This document shows, in pieces, positions 35,463 to 46,728 of a stretch of 64,000 bases of DNA (its first letter is position 1; every line of letters begins with the position of its first letter). A model generated the notes under the pieces. It worked only from the letters and a program-made list of their open reading frames with translations. It ran no database searches and was not told the origin of the DNA. Location: contig PZJY01000003.1 of NCBI GenBank assembly GCA_031472005.1, positions 2,604,001 through 2,668,000 on the forward strand, given 5' to 3'. A program made the translations under genes and the position numbers. This DNA comes from Tetracladium setigerum. Lineage: Eukaryota; Ascomycota; Leotiomycetes; Helotiales.

Positions 35463-36242
35463 ATGGAGATTGTCAGTTCAGCAGAATCTTTCAAAACAAT
35501 CGATGGCAAACTCAAGTTTACCTATGTGCAGTTGATTATTCGCGAGAACGACCGATTATACCTTGCAAAATGCCCTCACCGTCAACCAAATCTCTCTGAG
35601 CTTTACGATAAACACCAGTTAGAGACGAAGGACAGAGGTCCCAAGATAAGATCCACCTGGACGGTGCAAGATTCCGCACACGACTACTACGTCAAAACAC
35701 CGGATTTTTGGGCCTTCAACAATCCTGACCTCGAGCAGCAAATCACTCGTGAGGTTCAGATGTGCGAAAGGTTAAAGCGCCATCCCCATCCAAACATCGC
35801 CATTTACGGCGGCTGTCAAGACACAGGTGGACGAGTATCCGGCCTCTGTTTCAAACGGTATACAACGACGCTACTTGATAGATTCAATCCTCGACACCTG
35901 AATAAGCGCGAATATCTCTCTAGTGGCCGTTCGTTTGTCGACGATGGTGCTATAAAAGCGTACCTGGATGGGATTTTGGCAGGCATTCGTCATCTTCACT
36001 CACTCGGCATCATTCACAACGACATTACACCCGCTAATATCATGTTGGATGAGAGTTTCACGCCTGTCCTTATCGACTTTGACAGCTGCCGGAGTGTTGG
36101 GGAGTCGCTACATAAAACCAAAAGAACACACGAGTGGCACGACCCTTGCGTCCAGACTGCATTGGAGAAGAACGATCTGGATTCTTTTGCAGAATTGCAG
36201 ACCTGGCTTCTTGGTTCCTCAGCCGATGAGTTCTTGTTTTAG
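35463..36242 (+). CDS. Compact protein-kinase-like protein
   Basis: Single-exon, 259-residue protein. The first 70 residues form a beta-rich lead-in. Kinase features follow: candidate Lys78 in YYVKTP, helix C Glu97 in REVQMCERL, catalytic loop HNDITPANIM (His185, Asp187, Asn192) and the metal-binding DFDS (Asp205) where DFG would be expected. An Asp-Ser/Asp helix-F-like segment (NDLDSFAEL) closes the fold, so the C-lobe is short compared with the 260-280-residue kinase domain. The HRD Arg is Asn. It probably belongs to the fungal stand-alone kinase-like families. It sits next to the large fusion at 36734-39052, which has a related kinase-like end. Active enzyme or pseudokinase undecided. Confidence 0.75.
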   Translation: MEIVSSAESFKTIDGKLKFTYVQLIIRENDRLYLAKCPHRQPNLSELYDKHQLETKDRGPKIRSTWTVQDSAHDYYVKTPDFWAFNNPDLEQQITREVQMCERLKRHPHPNIAIYGGCQDTGGRVSGLCFKRYTTTLLDRFNPRHLNKREYLSSGRSFVDDGAIKAYLDGILAGIRHLHSLGIIHNDITPANIMLDESFTPVLIDFDSCRSVGESLHKTKRTHEWHDPCVQTALEKNDLDSFAELQTWLLGSSADEFLF

Positions 36243-36733
36243 TAGAGGATGAGGGACTCGGCAACTTGGCTGTGATGGCAATCGAATAATTCACCTTGAT
36301 GACAGGCTCGCCTAAGCGAAGAACGAGGCGGGCTGGGTGCAGAAAATTTGGGTGGAATCAACAAGTCCAGGAAATTGCCATGGCAAGATGTTTGCAGCAG
36401 GTATATTCCTAGATGTATCCATGGTAGGCGGGAAAGTGATCAAATGAAATCGCAGCGCTAGGTTGCAAGTCAGTTGGAAGGAATGAGATTTTCGCAGTTG
36501 TAGGTCTTGTGTTACGGCCTAGATAAACGAGCTCTCAATATCGAATACTGTCACAATCCCAAGGGAGATTTTGATTTCACATCATTTCTCGGGTCGCGCG
36601 AATAGGATCTAATTCACATGCATTAATCTATCAAATGACCTATTACTTCGAACAACACGCTTCTGTTAGCTTCTTTAACATCTAACCCTGAGCTCATCCG
36701 TCGGGCCTGTGATTGTGTGCGAATTTCATGTTT
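36243..36733. other. Intergenic, nothing recognised
   Basis: About 490 bp between the convergent kinase-like gene and the nuclease-kinase fusion. No repeat or RNA gene seen. Confidence 0.35.
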
Positions 36734-39052
36734 TCAGTTGACAGGATGTCTGTCCACACTCAATAACATCTTGTCATTGGGATCGAAGTGCTTCCGTTTC
36801 CGGTTGGGCGACCTCTCCCCCAAAACCGAAATCTGCTCTAAGATCTCTGAACGCTCAAAATCCACTAACACCACATTTCTGGTCTCGGGATTCCAAAGCA
36901 CATTCGGAGGTCGTATATCATGGTGCTCCACTCCACATCTCAACATCGTTTTCACTGCCCTGCTCGTTTCCACAACCAAATCCCGTCCCGTAGCCATCAT
37001 CAAATCCCCTCTCGCCTGCTCGCCTGCCCAGGACAGGAGAAGAAGGTGAATTATTCTGACTCCGATGTCAAGAAAGTAAGGGTGAACCAGAGATATGTTC
37101 CCAAGATAGACTGGTATAAGCTTTCCTTGAACTTTGTCTAAATGTCGGTAGACAAGACCTTCGTGCTTCAACTTCGCTGTAAATGCCGTCACGGTTCCCT
37201 TTGCAACGAAAGTATAGCCATACGATTCCAAAGTCATTCTGAAAAGTGCACCACGGGCCCCTTGTTTCCCAAGTGGCTGACATCCGTTATCGGGGTCTTT
37301 GGCGAGTTGGCGTAACATCAGTTTCGCGAGAGACTTCCGCCTCAAAGTATGGTGGGTGTTAGCTTTATGCGTACGATGTGCGATGACATTTGGACAAGTC
37401 TCGTCCAGAGGATGCCTTCGTACAAGCCCCAATAAACAGGCTTGTGTGCAATACTGTTGGCAGTGGACATCACTCTCTTGAGCCGCTTGTGATGGTTTGA
37501 CAGAACGTGTCTCTCTTGTACCAGACTGGTGTTTGCGAGTCCTTGACTTGCTCGGCGTTTCAACATCTGGGGTCTCATCCGAAGAGCCAGACGAACTCTG
37601 TGGATCCTCGTGCACAATCACGCCTATAGAGCCACAGCTAGTCCTTGTCTTTCGTGACTTTCTGGGTCTTAGTATAATCGGCGACCGCTGGAAGGGATGG
37701 ATTCGTGCATAAAATACGGAGGGCGGAGGGGTCAAGCTCTTCTCTTCAGCAGGTATTTGTCGTAAAATTGCTTCATGGTCGATCACAGCCTTGTAGGCGG
37801 TCTCTAGTGTGTGATTCCGCCATTTTTGACTGCGAGGTTTTGTGTCCAGTGCCATCAGGCAGAACGTTAAGGTCTGGCCCACTGCAGTGCGAGAAAGTAA
37901 AATGTCAGCTTCGCTCTGCGCTTCGGCTTCGATGTTGGGTTCTGCGAGGTGGTAGTAGAGTGTATGTGGCTCATCCTCCTTGATCAAGAGGAAAACATCA
38001 GCTTCACCCGTAGCCAATTTGCTATACTCAAGACCATTCTCAACCATATACCCATAAGTTTGCGTTAGAGCTGCTGCCGTCAGCCGCTCAGAATGGTACA
38101 CAAACTTCTCCTCTGGATCGGTCGGTATTGTGATTCGATTGATGACATCTTCTGGAATATTCATAGACCCATTGTCGGCTCGCAAAAGTCCAGCCCGTAA
38201 ATTGAAGACAGAGAGCTTATGCGACGGTTTGTATTCCACGATCATACATAAGCTCTGCGTACCGTCTGCCTCCTTGTATACACAAATCTGATCGGCGTTT
38301 CGTGGTTTCGGGTTCGAGCTTGAGGCTTGTCCTTTGCTTGAAATGCGAAGATCCTGTAGGCTTTGCTGAACCTCCTCGTTGCTATCACTGAGGGTGTTGG
38401 CATGGTTCTCGAAAACGATGCCACCGGCCAAGTTGAACTCAAGGCGAGCCTCTTCTATCTGCTGAAGGTGTGAAATGATGTGCGTTGTCGGTCGCTCAAT
38501 GGCTAAGCGCTGATATGTCTCTAAATCCTTTTCGCTTGCCAGAGGCCGGTCGCACAGGTCTTGCCCGAGCTCTGTGAGGTATTGGGTGGAGCTGAAAAGT
38601 CCTACGTCTCGCGGTATGTATTCGTAAATTCTTTCAAAAAGCTGCTGCTGCAGTACTGGAAAGTCCGTCCAAGGTTTCAACAGGGTCGGGCAAGGTTTGT
38701 TTTTCGGGCTGGTGATGGAACCCTGTGTGCTGAGGCTCTTGTCTGTCTGGATACGAAGTGGTTTCGAGAGAAGTGTATGGCAGGCACGTATGTATTCTTC
38801 ATATGTTGTGCGTCTTGTTCTCTCTTCCTGTTCTTCCGCGCGCCTCCGCTCCTGTTCTGCCCGCTGTCGCTCCTGTTCTGCCCTCTCGTCTGCTTCCTTT
38901 CGATTTCGCTGCTCCTCCTCCGCACGTCTTTTTTCCTGTTCTGCCCGCTGTCGCTCCAGTTCTGCCCTCTCGTCTGCTTCTTGTCGATTTCGACGCTCTT
39001 CCAGAAGTAACTGTTCCAGGCGCGCAAAATCTGAATCTCGTCGTGACGACAT
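36734..39052 (-). CDS. Coiled-coil / PD-(D/E)XK-like / kinase-like fusion protein
   Basis: Single-exon 772-residue protein. Residues 1-80 are a highly charged Glu/Arg coiled coil with repeated ERQRAEQE-type heptads. Residues about 200-380 show a PD-(D/E)XK-nuclease-like order: Asp254 (RNADQICVY), Glu273-x-Lys275 (IVEYKPS) and Gln331 (QTYGYM). A Ser/Thr/Lys-rich linker carries RKSRKTR and a Cys cluster (CQQYCTQACLLG, residues 534-541). A kinase-like C-terminus follows: possible Lys618 (FVAKG), Glu631, catalytic loop HHDIRPPNVLW (Asp712, Asn717) and DFER (Asp731). The architecture resembles nuclease-kinase fusions described among Crinkler/CR-type eukaryotic effectors and related fungal proteins. 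That assignment is inference. Cellular target unknown. Confidence 0.7.
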   Translation of the reverse strand: MSSRRDSDFARLEQLLLEERRNRQEADERAELERQRAEQEKRRAEEEQRNRKEADERAEQERQRAEQERRRAEEQEERTRRTTYEEYIRACHTLLSKPLRIQTDKSLSTQGSITSPKNKPCPTLLKPWTDFPVLQQQLFERIYEYIPRDVGLFSSTQYLTELGQDLCDRPLASEKDLETYQRLAIERPTTHIISHLQQIEEARLEFNLAGGIVFENHANTLSDSNEEVQQSLQDLRISSKGQASSSNPKPRNADQICVYKEADGTQSLCMIVEYKPSHKLSVFNLRAGLLRADNGSMNIPEDVINRITIPTDPEEKFVYHSERLTAAALTQTYGYMVENGLEYSKLATGEADVFLLIKEDEPHTLYYHLAEPNIEAEAQSEADILLSRTAVGQTLTFCLMALDTKPRSQKWRNHTLETAYKAVIDHEAILRQIPAEEKSLTPPPSVFYARIHPFQRSPIILRPRKSRKTRTSCGSIGVIVHEDPQSSSGSSDETPDVETPSKSRTRKHQSGTRETRSVKPSQAAQESDVHCQQYCTQACLLGLVRRHPLDETCPNVIAHRTHKANTHHTLRRKSLAKLMLRQLAKDPDNGCQPLGKQGARGALFRMTLESYGYTFVAKGTVTAFTAKLKHEGLVYRHLDKVQGKLIPVYLGNISLVHPYFLDIGVRIIHLLLLSWAGEQARGDLMMATGRDLVVETSRAVKTMLRCGVEHHDIRPPNVLWNPETRNVVLVDFERSEILEQISVLGERSPNRKRKHFDPNDKMLLSVDRHPVN

Positions 39053-40055
39053 TTCGTAGATGTGAGTTTGTTATCGAATTGAAAGTATGGTTGGAGCCCG
39101 TCATCAAATTGGCTGGGCCTACCCACTCATTATTGTCTGGGCAACGGGGGTCCATGCAAGGGGATATCCTTTGGCCGCATTGGCACTAGTACCGTTAGAG
39201 GTGCTTGTCTACGTCCCTCGCGAAGCACCCTTGCAGCCGAAGGCATTCGAAGGCATTGAAGCCGAACTGCACCGGGTTGTCATCAGTCAGTCAGATTGCT
39301 TTGTGGCACCAAGCATCACTTGGAAGAGTCCAGGAAACCACGGAATTGCAGGAGATCAGATACTTCTCTAAGATGGTTGCACACAAGATCAGACGATTTG
39401 TCGTTCTTCGAAGCTGTGGTCCACCTTTTGCAACCTAAATCGTTGACGCCTAATTGCACTTGGGTCGTTCTGGTCAGTATCGGGTTGCTCATTGTATCAC
39501 ATGGGCACCCCGAACCCCACCATATATCCTGACTACATCAGATTCTCACGCCGCGCCTCGTTTCACGACATCATTTCACCCACTCGCCCACTCACCCACT
39601 CACCCATCCAGCTTCTATTCTATCAAGGAGCAGGACCTGCCTTCTATTTTCAACACGCATTCTACCCCATTTTGCGCAAAACAGGCAGTCTTTCCGTCTA
39701 AAGCAGGCAAACCACCCTCGGTTCACACTCTTTTGCTATTCATCGTTCCTCTTTGCCCTAAGTCATCGACATTTCCAGAGGCAGCGTGAGCATGGCCGGT
39801 CTTCAATTGCTCGACTAAGCGTATTTGTTGAACCATTTCTTGGGCAGATCCGCTCACGACTGTAACCAGGGCCCAAACACCGAGGGAAAATGCATGTTCG
39901 TTTGGGGCGGAAATGTTTGCGGACATAAATGTTGCTGGTCTTGTTCATACTGGGGCTAAAGGTACGTGGACACCATCCACAAGCGTACAGCACTCACTGG
40001 TTGTGATTAAGGATACTAGCAAATGTAGTCAGGATGGCATGATTCAGTTGCGCTT
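39053..40055. other. Intergenic
   Basis: Upstream region of the fusion gene. Short ORFs only. A minus-strand ORF around 39723-39926 has one hydrophobic stretch but no recognised family. ACTCACCC-type short repeats occur near 39575-39605. Confidence 0.3.
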
Positions 40056-40360
40056 TTGCCAAACCCGTGGACAGTGGAGGAGGATGCAATTTTGAAGAAG
40101 ATGAGGGAAGAGCAAGGTTGCTCATGGAAGGGGATATCTGCAGTACTGCGTCTCCATCCTGGAAACGCCAACGTTTGTAGGTCAAGTAGAGGTTGAGCTC
40201 GTAGACAGTCAAAACACTCAGTACATCCACCTGATGCCCGCGCACTTTTGAGTCTCCAGAATTCACATATATGTATTTCTCGTTCACAATTGCGTCTTGA
40301 CGATTTCTTACCTTTTTCCCTTTCCCAATCTTTGTCCTCGAGTATCTTGATAAGTACTGT
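40056..40360 (+). pseudogene. Truncated duplicate of the Myb-gene 3' end
   Basis: The sequence from about 40062 reads like 28932-29275: the codons for PWTVEED, KKMREE and GCSWKGIS are recognisable. The copy then skips the segment corresponding to roughly 29030-29080 and resumes at the KRQRL-like end and stop. The 3' flank is also copied (CCTGATGCCCGCGCAC..., CGTCTTGACGATTTCTTAC..., TCTTTGTCCTCGAGTATCTT). It has no start, no upstream exons and an internal deletion, so it is a dead segmental copy. The order and orientation match the original. Confidence 0.75.
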
Positions 40361-41001
40361 GAGATACGACACCATCGATGATGAAGCCAAGTTTGAGGAA
40401 CTTCATCGAGCAGGCCAGTTTCCTCCTTTGGATGCAAGAATCGGTGGAAAGGTGGTTCGGAATTGTTGGAGTGGTAAATATCGACGGGCGAGATAGTGGA
40501 TGATCTTGTGGTCTTGGAGATTAAGGACGTGAAGGAGAAGGGCCGGTGGGTTGAGGAGGGGCATTTGTGGAGGAGGATGGGTTGTAAAAGACGAGGACGG
40601 ATTGAGAAGGAGGAAAGGGGAAGGTTGGATACAGATAAGGGCAGAAGTTGAGTAGGATCGGGTAAGTGCTGGGAATGCCGTCGACTTGTGGATGAAGACG
40701 AGGAAAGCTGGGGATCGCAAAGGGCGGCTTTAGGATGTCACCTGGGGCTTTGCCGGATAAAGACTAGTCTGCAATATTGCCCTTGCGAATCAGGCCGCCA
40801 ATACGAAATACACCAGCAACAGTGGGTGTCAGAATTACCAGTTACCGACCAGATGAGTCATTCTGCAGTGGTAGGTGATTGGCTCAATTCAGAGGGGTCA
40901 TCGATCATTCCATTCCATTACATTTCATTCCATTACATTTCATTACATATCATTCCACTCCATTCCAAAACATCACCCTCCATCCTCCAAATATCTGAAC
41001 C
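40361..41001. repeat. Intergenic with CATTA/CATTC microsatellite
   Basis: Contains a (CATTA/CATTC)n-type tract at about 40910-40970, immediately upstream of the ATG at 41002. The remainder has only short ORFs. Confidence 0.5.
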
Positions 41002-41844
41002 ATGGATCTGCCAATGACTCTGGAGGAGACTCCTGGTGCTGCGAATCATGTCTTCGAACTTGATGGTATAACGGCCAAGATTACTCAGACAGCCAGCCGC
41101 TTAAGCACAACTGGGATAACGCCTGATGATCGCGAGATTCTCAAGGAACGCCTTCGATTCGCATGGAGCGAGGATTCCTCCACCAAAGGAGCGACAGCTG
41201 TGACAACATGGCGAAAGAAAAAAGCCCGTAAATCATACACGGACATTCAAGACGCAAGCAACCACTTATTCCTTGTTGTTATACTGGCCATCACGCCAAC
41301 GGAATGTTCCAAGCCCGTGTTTAAGAAAGTCAAAGAAACACTTCTTTCCCTGAAGTCTTACGAAATCTATCGAATGAAATTGGACTTTCCCGAAAAACAC
41401 TTCTTCGAATCTACAGCTGCAGAACAGAAGTTCATCAGCAACCACCGGTACCTTAACTTCATGAATTGCTTATTCCCACAAGGTTGGTATAACACTTTTC
41501 ATCATGGAAACAGGACTGACATGCAAACAGAAGACAGACGTGAGCAAGAAGCATATACTAAGCAAAGATGAACCGCTAATCTAAGTCTCTGCGCAGGGTT
41601 ATACCAGCTTGCATACTCCGCAATACCACTCGACAGGATTGATAAATTTTTTGAGATGTTGCGGAAAGGAGTTGAGACAGGGCAGGGATGGGGAGAGGAG
41701 AGAGGACGAGGGGACAGAACTGCAAATTTTGTGGTTGGACTTGTCCCTACGGGCGACAAAGATGTTTGCTTCCAGATCACAGTTGGTCGAAGAGACGGGA
41801 TGGAATCTCTTGGGGACTGCAAATTCACACAAATTAAACTCTAG
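41002..41844 (+). CDS. Hypothetical protein
   Basis: Two exons (41002-41482 and 41597-41844) with a 114-bp phase-1 intron (donor GTTGGT, acceptor GCGCAG), giving 242 residues. The splice joins NCLFPQ to LYQLAYSAIPLDRIDKFF, keeping a continuous helical pattern. The N-terminal half contains a basic RKKKARK stretch. No signal peptide, membrane segment or known motif. The 3' end overlaps a minus-strand ORF by about 11 bp. I do not recognise the family. Confidence 0.5.
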
Positions 41845-42169
41845 TGAACATTATCAGGGGCGTACCTAGTACCTCACAATAATGCCATGCCGGTACCTGA
41901 AATGTCCGTTCTACGTTTCCTGCCCAGCCTTCATCAACAATCGAAGTCCAGTCTTGTTTCCGAACTCGTACGAATCCATCTTTGAACGAAATTGTCTTTG
42001 CAGTGGATTCAGGATTAAACAATCCATCCGCTGATTTCCACTCATCATATACAGTCTGGCACGTACAAACTATTAGCACCAATGTCGAAAGATATACTCG
42101 ACAGTTGGAACGAACCGCTGCAGTGGTATCCATTTTCTCCTTTGCTTGTTCCCCTGTCTGCTCAGACAT
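41834..42169 (-). CDS. Hypothetical small membrane protein
   Basis: 111-residue ORF from ATG 42169 (the codon at 42172 is GTG). It has one hydrophobic segment near the N-terminus (YLSTLVLIVCTCQTV) after a charged start, then a Trp-containing soluble tail (DEWKSADG, DEGWAGNVE). It could be a type II membrane protein or secreted after signal cleavage. Its end overlaps the end of the convergent gene at 41844. No family recognised, and it may be chance. Confidence 0.35.
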   Translation of the reverse strand: MSEQTGEQAKEKMDTTAAVRSNCRVYLSTLVLIVCTCQTVYDEWKSADGLFNPESTAKTISFKDGFVRVRKQDWTSIVDEGWAGNVERTFQVPAWHYCEVLGTPLIMFTRV

Positions 42170-43549
42170 CACTCAAGGCTTGTACTCGTCCTCCTATCGG
42201 CACGCGATTTGAGTCGATGAGATTCGAAATATATGCGGGAGAGTAATCGTCGTGGTGCTCGCAGCGTTCGTGAGTTCAGGCTGGAGGCCTATCGCATTTT
42301 AGGTGGGAGTCTGCCACTTGTTGAAGAGAAAACCCCACCAGAAGCCTGCCAAAAAGTCTTGTTCTTGCAGCGTACGTTCAAACCGAGAGGATCAGGATTT
42401 ATGGATTGCGAATACCTCTTTACGCGACGTAGAGAGACAGTGTTGTTTGCTTGCGACGGATGATCTTGCGACTGACTGTGACGATGGAAGAATAACTCGG
42501 GTATCAACGCATGAGCCACACTAGCATGTGACCTTTGGTGACTGGTCCACTCGAAGAACAATTCCGTTGTGAGTGTATATGCCATTATCGCTTTCGAGAT
42601 CCAAGGGTCCAGCTCTAGTCATATTGTTTAAGTCAGCGATTCTCCATCACATTTACTTACGGAGCAGCACTTAGGCCATTAGTACCACCTACCTCAGTAA
42701 CTTACCGATTCTGCCATGCATGTGTCAAATTTTCATGTCTCCAATGCAAACGTCAAATGGTGTTTTTTCCCGCGTTGCTCAAGGCAAACTTTCAGGTAAA
42801 GTTACATGATCAGTTCCTGCTACCGCGCTAGAGCTCATGTTCTTTTTTCTGTGCATATAGTGGCTTACACATCGCTGCTTCCAAAAAGCATGGTTGCGCT
42901 CCATTCCATTCCATTCCATTACATTACATTACATTACATTACATTACATTACACTTCATTACTTTACATTACATTTCACTGCATAGCACTACATCCGGGA
43001 GCACTCATGCACCACTTCCCTCATAAATCCCATTACATTCCATTGCATTACATTTTACTGTGGATGCTGATTTGTTACTTTCTCAGCGGAAGCTCTCTCC
43101 TTGAGATCGACTGCAGCTATGGGACATATGATGTCCAATCAGGCTTTGCCTCTGTATGGCTCACGACAACTCTACAAGCTTCAACAACACAGACGGTCCA
43201 AACGCTATCGATGCCACATCAATGTCTACTTTTCCCATCTTGCTGCATCTACATCGATGCCATGCTTCCCGCACTATTTCATGATGAATCAACAATCTTT
43301 GATCGTTCAGGAGCCAACACATCATGCTGCAACCATGGGCTGCAAGTGATGCGCTTCGGCTTTGGATTCCCGAGACGGATTAGACTGTGATTGAACTAAG
43401 ATCGATGAGTATATATGGTAAGGAATTTCCCCTCTGATTTGATCATCACCCCCTGTATTCCTCCAAACTCTTCAAGCAGCTTCTGATGTATCTCAGTTCT
43501 GTATTAATCTCTTACGTCTGAGCTACCTACCGACTTTCTCACATTGATA
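42170..43549. repeat. Intergenic with CATTA pentamer tract
   Basis: A striking run of CATTA units (with CATTC and CATTT variants) spans about 42902-42980, with a second shorter block near 43028-43055, all upstream of the AAA ATPase gene. A similar tract precedes the gene at 41002. No gene supported here. Confidence 0.6.
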
Positions 43550-46279
43550 ATGGCTTTGACCGAGATGGTCCAGTGCCACCCCTTGATGTCTCATCAAGGG
43601 ACAAACACGACGAACACACCACCAGACAGCCCAGTGGAATGGCCTATTGTCATGTTGAGTGATGAACAGGCTTCCGAGATGGCACTTGCGGTATCTGCCA
43701 TGAAGATGACATCTCGATCCTCACCTGGAAACCCACCACCCTCCCTTGCAGCGGAGACAGTCGCCACGACCCCAGGTTTTCCAACTCCCTGCCATGCATG
43801 TTCGGCGAAAGCACCAACTTTGGGTGTGGGGGAGTTCAATCAACAGTTCATGGAAGTGGAAGCTCTCAGGTCCCAAGATGCGGTACCTGCAAAACCACTT
43901 ACGCTGCAAGACCTCGAACATCTCATCGTCAAGCTCATTAGCAAGCGCGCAGAAGACAACACCGAGGTCGCTGATAGCCCCAAACTCGACTCTCCGGATG
44001 GCACCACGTCAAAGGAAGTGATGGCTCGCGCCTCGCTACTGGCTTTCAAAGAAGTCGATGAGATGCAAGTTTCTGAACTCACCTATCTATGTATCCACTA
44101 ACGGACGTTGACATGTAGCTGGGATGACAAGGCATACAAGTACACCGTTGTGGAAAGCCCCAAACCAAAAGGTATTGGCAACTTGGATCAATACGTGTTT
44201 GTAGTTCGTGGGCGAGTCGGTACGTATACCCTTGAATCGAAAACCACATACTGACCACCTCCAAGACAAGAAGACTAAAGAGACTACTTATTTTGTTGAC
44301 GTCAAATCATTCATGCTTCGAGACGCCTTGAGGGAGGTCCTCCATGACGTCCCCGGTATCAGCATCCTGGAGGAAAAGCTCTCAGTAAGCAAACCTTTAT
44401 TACTTTAAGATGAATAGAAACTTACACTTCTGTAGATAGAGCGCAACATTCTCTACAACTTCCTCCCGAGATTGAGTCATATCGCGACCAGATTGACCCT
44501 GAGAACCGAGCAAGCTACAAACATATTAGCCTTCTCATCGACCATATCAAGACATCCTACTCAGACCTCACGCAACGACTTGATGCACTCCTCGAGGCCA
44601 AGGAGATTACTTATGACCTACTCTGGGCCCTTTTCAAAGCCAACACGTTAGTCTACACCACATGCCAGGGAACGGAAAAGCCAAGGTGCATCAAGTACGA
44701 GACTGGCGCAGAGGAAACCACCACAACCGGGGTAGAATACTTCCACATTAAAGGAAGCTATCTGGACTTTGACGGGAAGATTTTGGGAAAGGTCTCGATT
44801 GAGACGGCGATTTTGAAATTCACTGGATCCAAACCCATCAACTCACTCGAGGCCTTCCCACTTCATCATCACGAGGAAGAGGAGGCTATCACGAAGAAAC
44901 TTGTTGAGTGTGGTCAGAAGTTCTGCTCCTTGGCGGGCACTTGGCATCGGCGGTATGATGGAACAGCTTTCCAGATGAAGAAAGGGGAGCCTCTCAGAAT
45001 CACTATAAACGGCAGAATTATGGTAGACCCAGTCAAATTTCGACAAGACAATCCCAACTACACTCGACCAAGCATATTCAAGAGCACTAAAAGTGTCAGC
45101 ATATGGCTAGATATGGAGGATGTGCCTAGCACTCAGCTTGATGAAACGGCACTGAAGAAGGGCGTTAAGATTAGCGAGTTGAGTGACGAAGACTTTCTAC
45201 TCTGCAGCCCCACCGTGCTGGGTTACAGTTTAGAAAACAAGTTGTTTTGTAAGATCACTTCGCTAGAACTTCTATATTCCCTGCTGACCTCTCCAAAGTG
45301 GAGTTTGCCGTCGCAGATATTTCTGACATCTGCTGGGATGAGTCTATTTTCGAGCAGCTCAAAATCCCAGCCACGTCGAAGAAGCTCATTCAAGCACTGG
45401 CTACCCAACACTCGAGTCGTGACAAGGCCCACGCATTTGACGACTTCGTCAAAGGGAAAGGTCTCGGTTTGAACATACTTATGTAGTACGTAGACTAGTA
45501 TCAGGAACACGCCCAATACTGACACGCGTAATAGTGGGCCACCAGGTGTCGGAAAGACAATGACTGCAGAAGCGCTCTCAGAATTCCTTCACATGCCGCT
45601 TTTCACAGTAAGTTCAAAGGGGGCTTCGTTTTTACTAAGGTTAACCTCGAAAGGTTTCTGCGGCAAACCTCAGTCAAAACTCATCGTCAGACCTCGATGC
45701 ACAGCTGTCAAAGATTTTTGATGTGGCTAGCCATTGGGACACCTTGCTGCTCCTCGACGAAGCTGATTCATTTCTCCGCCGACGGTCTGACAACTCTCAA
45801 CACAATGCTCTAGTTGCGGTTTTCTTACGCAAGCTTGAATACTTCTCGGGAATCATGCTGCTCACAACCAACCGGGTGACAGAGTTCGACGAGGCTGTAC
45901 AAAGCAGAATACATATTGGGATTGCCTATAAGCCTTTGGGGCTTGATACCAGAATGAGCATTTGGAAAAGCTTTCTGAAGAGACCAAACGCAGAGGGCAG
46001 GGTGGTTCCCTTCAGTGGCACTGAGATCCAGGATCTGGCAGAGCGTAAGCTGAATGGTCGACAAGTAAGCTGTCTCTTGTAATTTGATCTAATGCCTCTT
46101 TGTTAACCAGATTTCCTTCACAGATCAAGAATACGGTACGTGCGGCACATGCTTTAGCAGACCATGACAAGGTAGACTTGGCTCTGGATCACCTGCACGT
46201 AGTCCTTGATGTTGGAATGATTTTTGAAAACGATTTCAAGGGGACAGGGGCGACCGATAATGAGAATGCCTACCATTGA
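43550..46279 (+). CDS. AAA-type ATPase with DUF7025-like middle domain
   Basis: Eight exons: 43550-44064, 44119-44219, 44266-44384, 44436-45248, 45299-45485, 45535-45607, 45654-46064 and 46124-46279. The Pro/Ser-rich N-terminus is followed by a DUF7025-like region (DLLWALFKANTLVYTTC near 44610; RITINGRIMVDPVKF near 45000). The AAA core has Walker A GPPGVGKT (45536), Walker B LLLLDEAD (near 45750), sensor TTNR and a VQSRIHI Arg-finger region. The family is common in filamentous ascomycetes and related to BCS1/katanin-like AAA proteins; substrate unknown. Intron 1 appears to be a GC-AG intron (GCAAGT donor). One base is missing near 44466 (CTCCCGAG), where the NFLP frame must change to continue with EIESYRDQ. 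Coding length 2375 is one short of a multiple of three. Confidence 0.8.
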
Positions 46280-46728
46280 CGTCGAGGTAGTAGCTTGCGG
46301 TCATTAGCGTTTTGTTTCGTTCGTTTCTACCCTATATTTGTGTCAGCACTGTGAAATCGCCGATATATTTCAATTCTGGATTGTTGAATTCTGTTGTTTT
46401 GCCGACGTGATGTTTTTGAAAAATCATGTGTGCACACATTGGCTCCCGATCTTGCGCGACGATGACATATCCTGGATCTAGTTAACTAACCCATACTGAG
46501 ACCCATGGCTGACCGGGGCTGCGTTCTCTCATCAGTATATATAGGAGTCCCTCCGCCCTGCAAAGCACCTTGTCCATCTTTTTCTTGACGCCCAGAATTG
46601 AACCTCCATACCGCACCAACTCTGCCTTCCCTTGAAGCACGAGTACGAAGCGACTAAAGCCAGGCCCGCAGACTTATGGTAGTCCGTGTAGCCATCAGTC
46701 TTGTTGTCGAACGGAGTCTTTTCAGCGC
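46280..46728. other. Intergenic, nothing recognised
   Basis: About 450 bp between the AAA gene and the next small gene. A TATATATA-like word near 46535 could belong to the promoter of the downstream gene. Confidence 0.3.

Noticed and set aside
38677..39189. Several ORFs rich in Cys/Leu/Phe or Gln/Asn around the start of the fusion gene
   Set aside because: All are alternative-frame readings of the repetitive Glu/Arg coiled-coil codons.
42806..43390. 194-codon plus-strand ORF
   Set aside because: Much of it translates the CATTA microsatellite (HYITLHYITLHY); no protein-like conservation visible.
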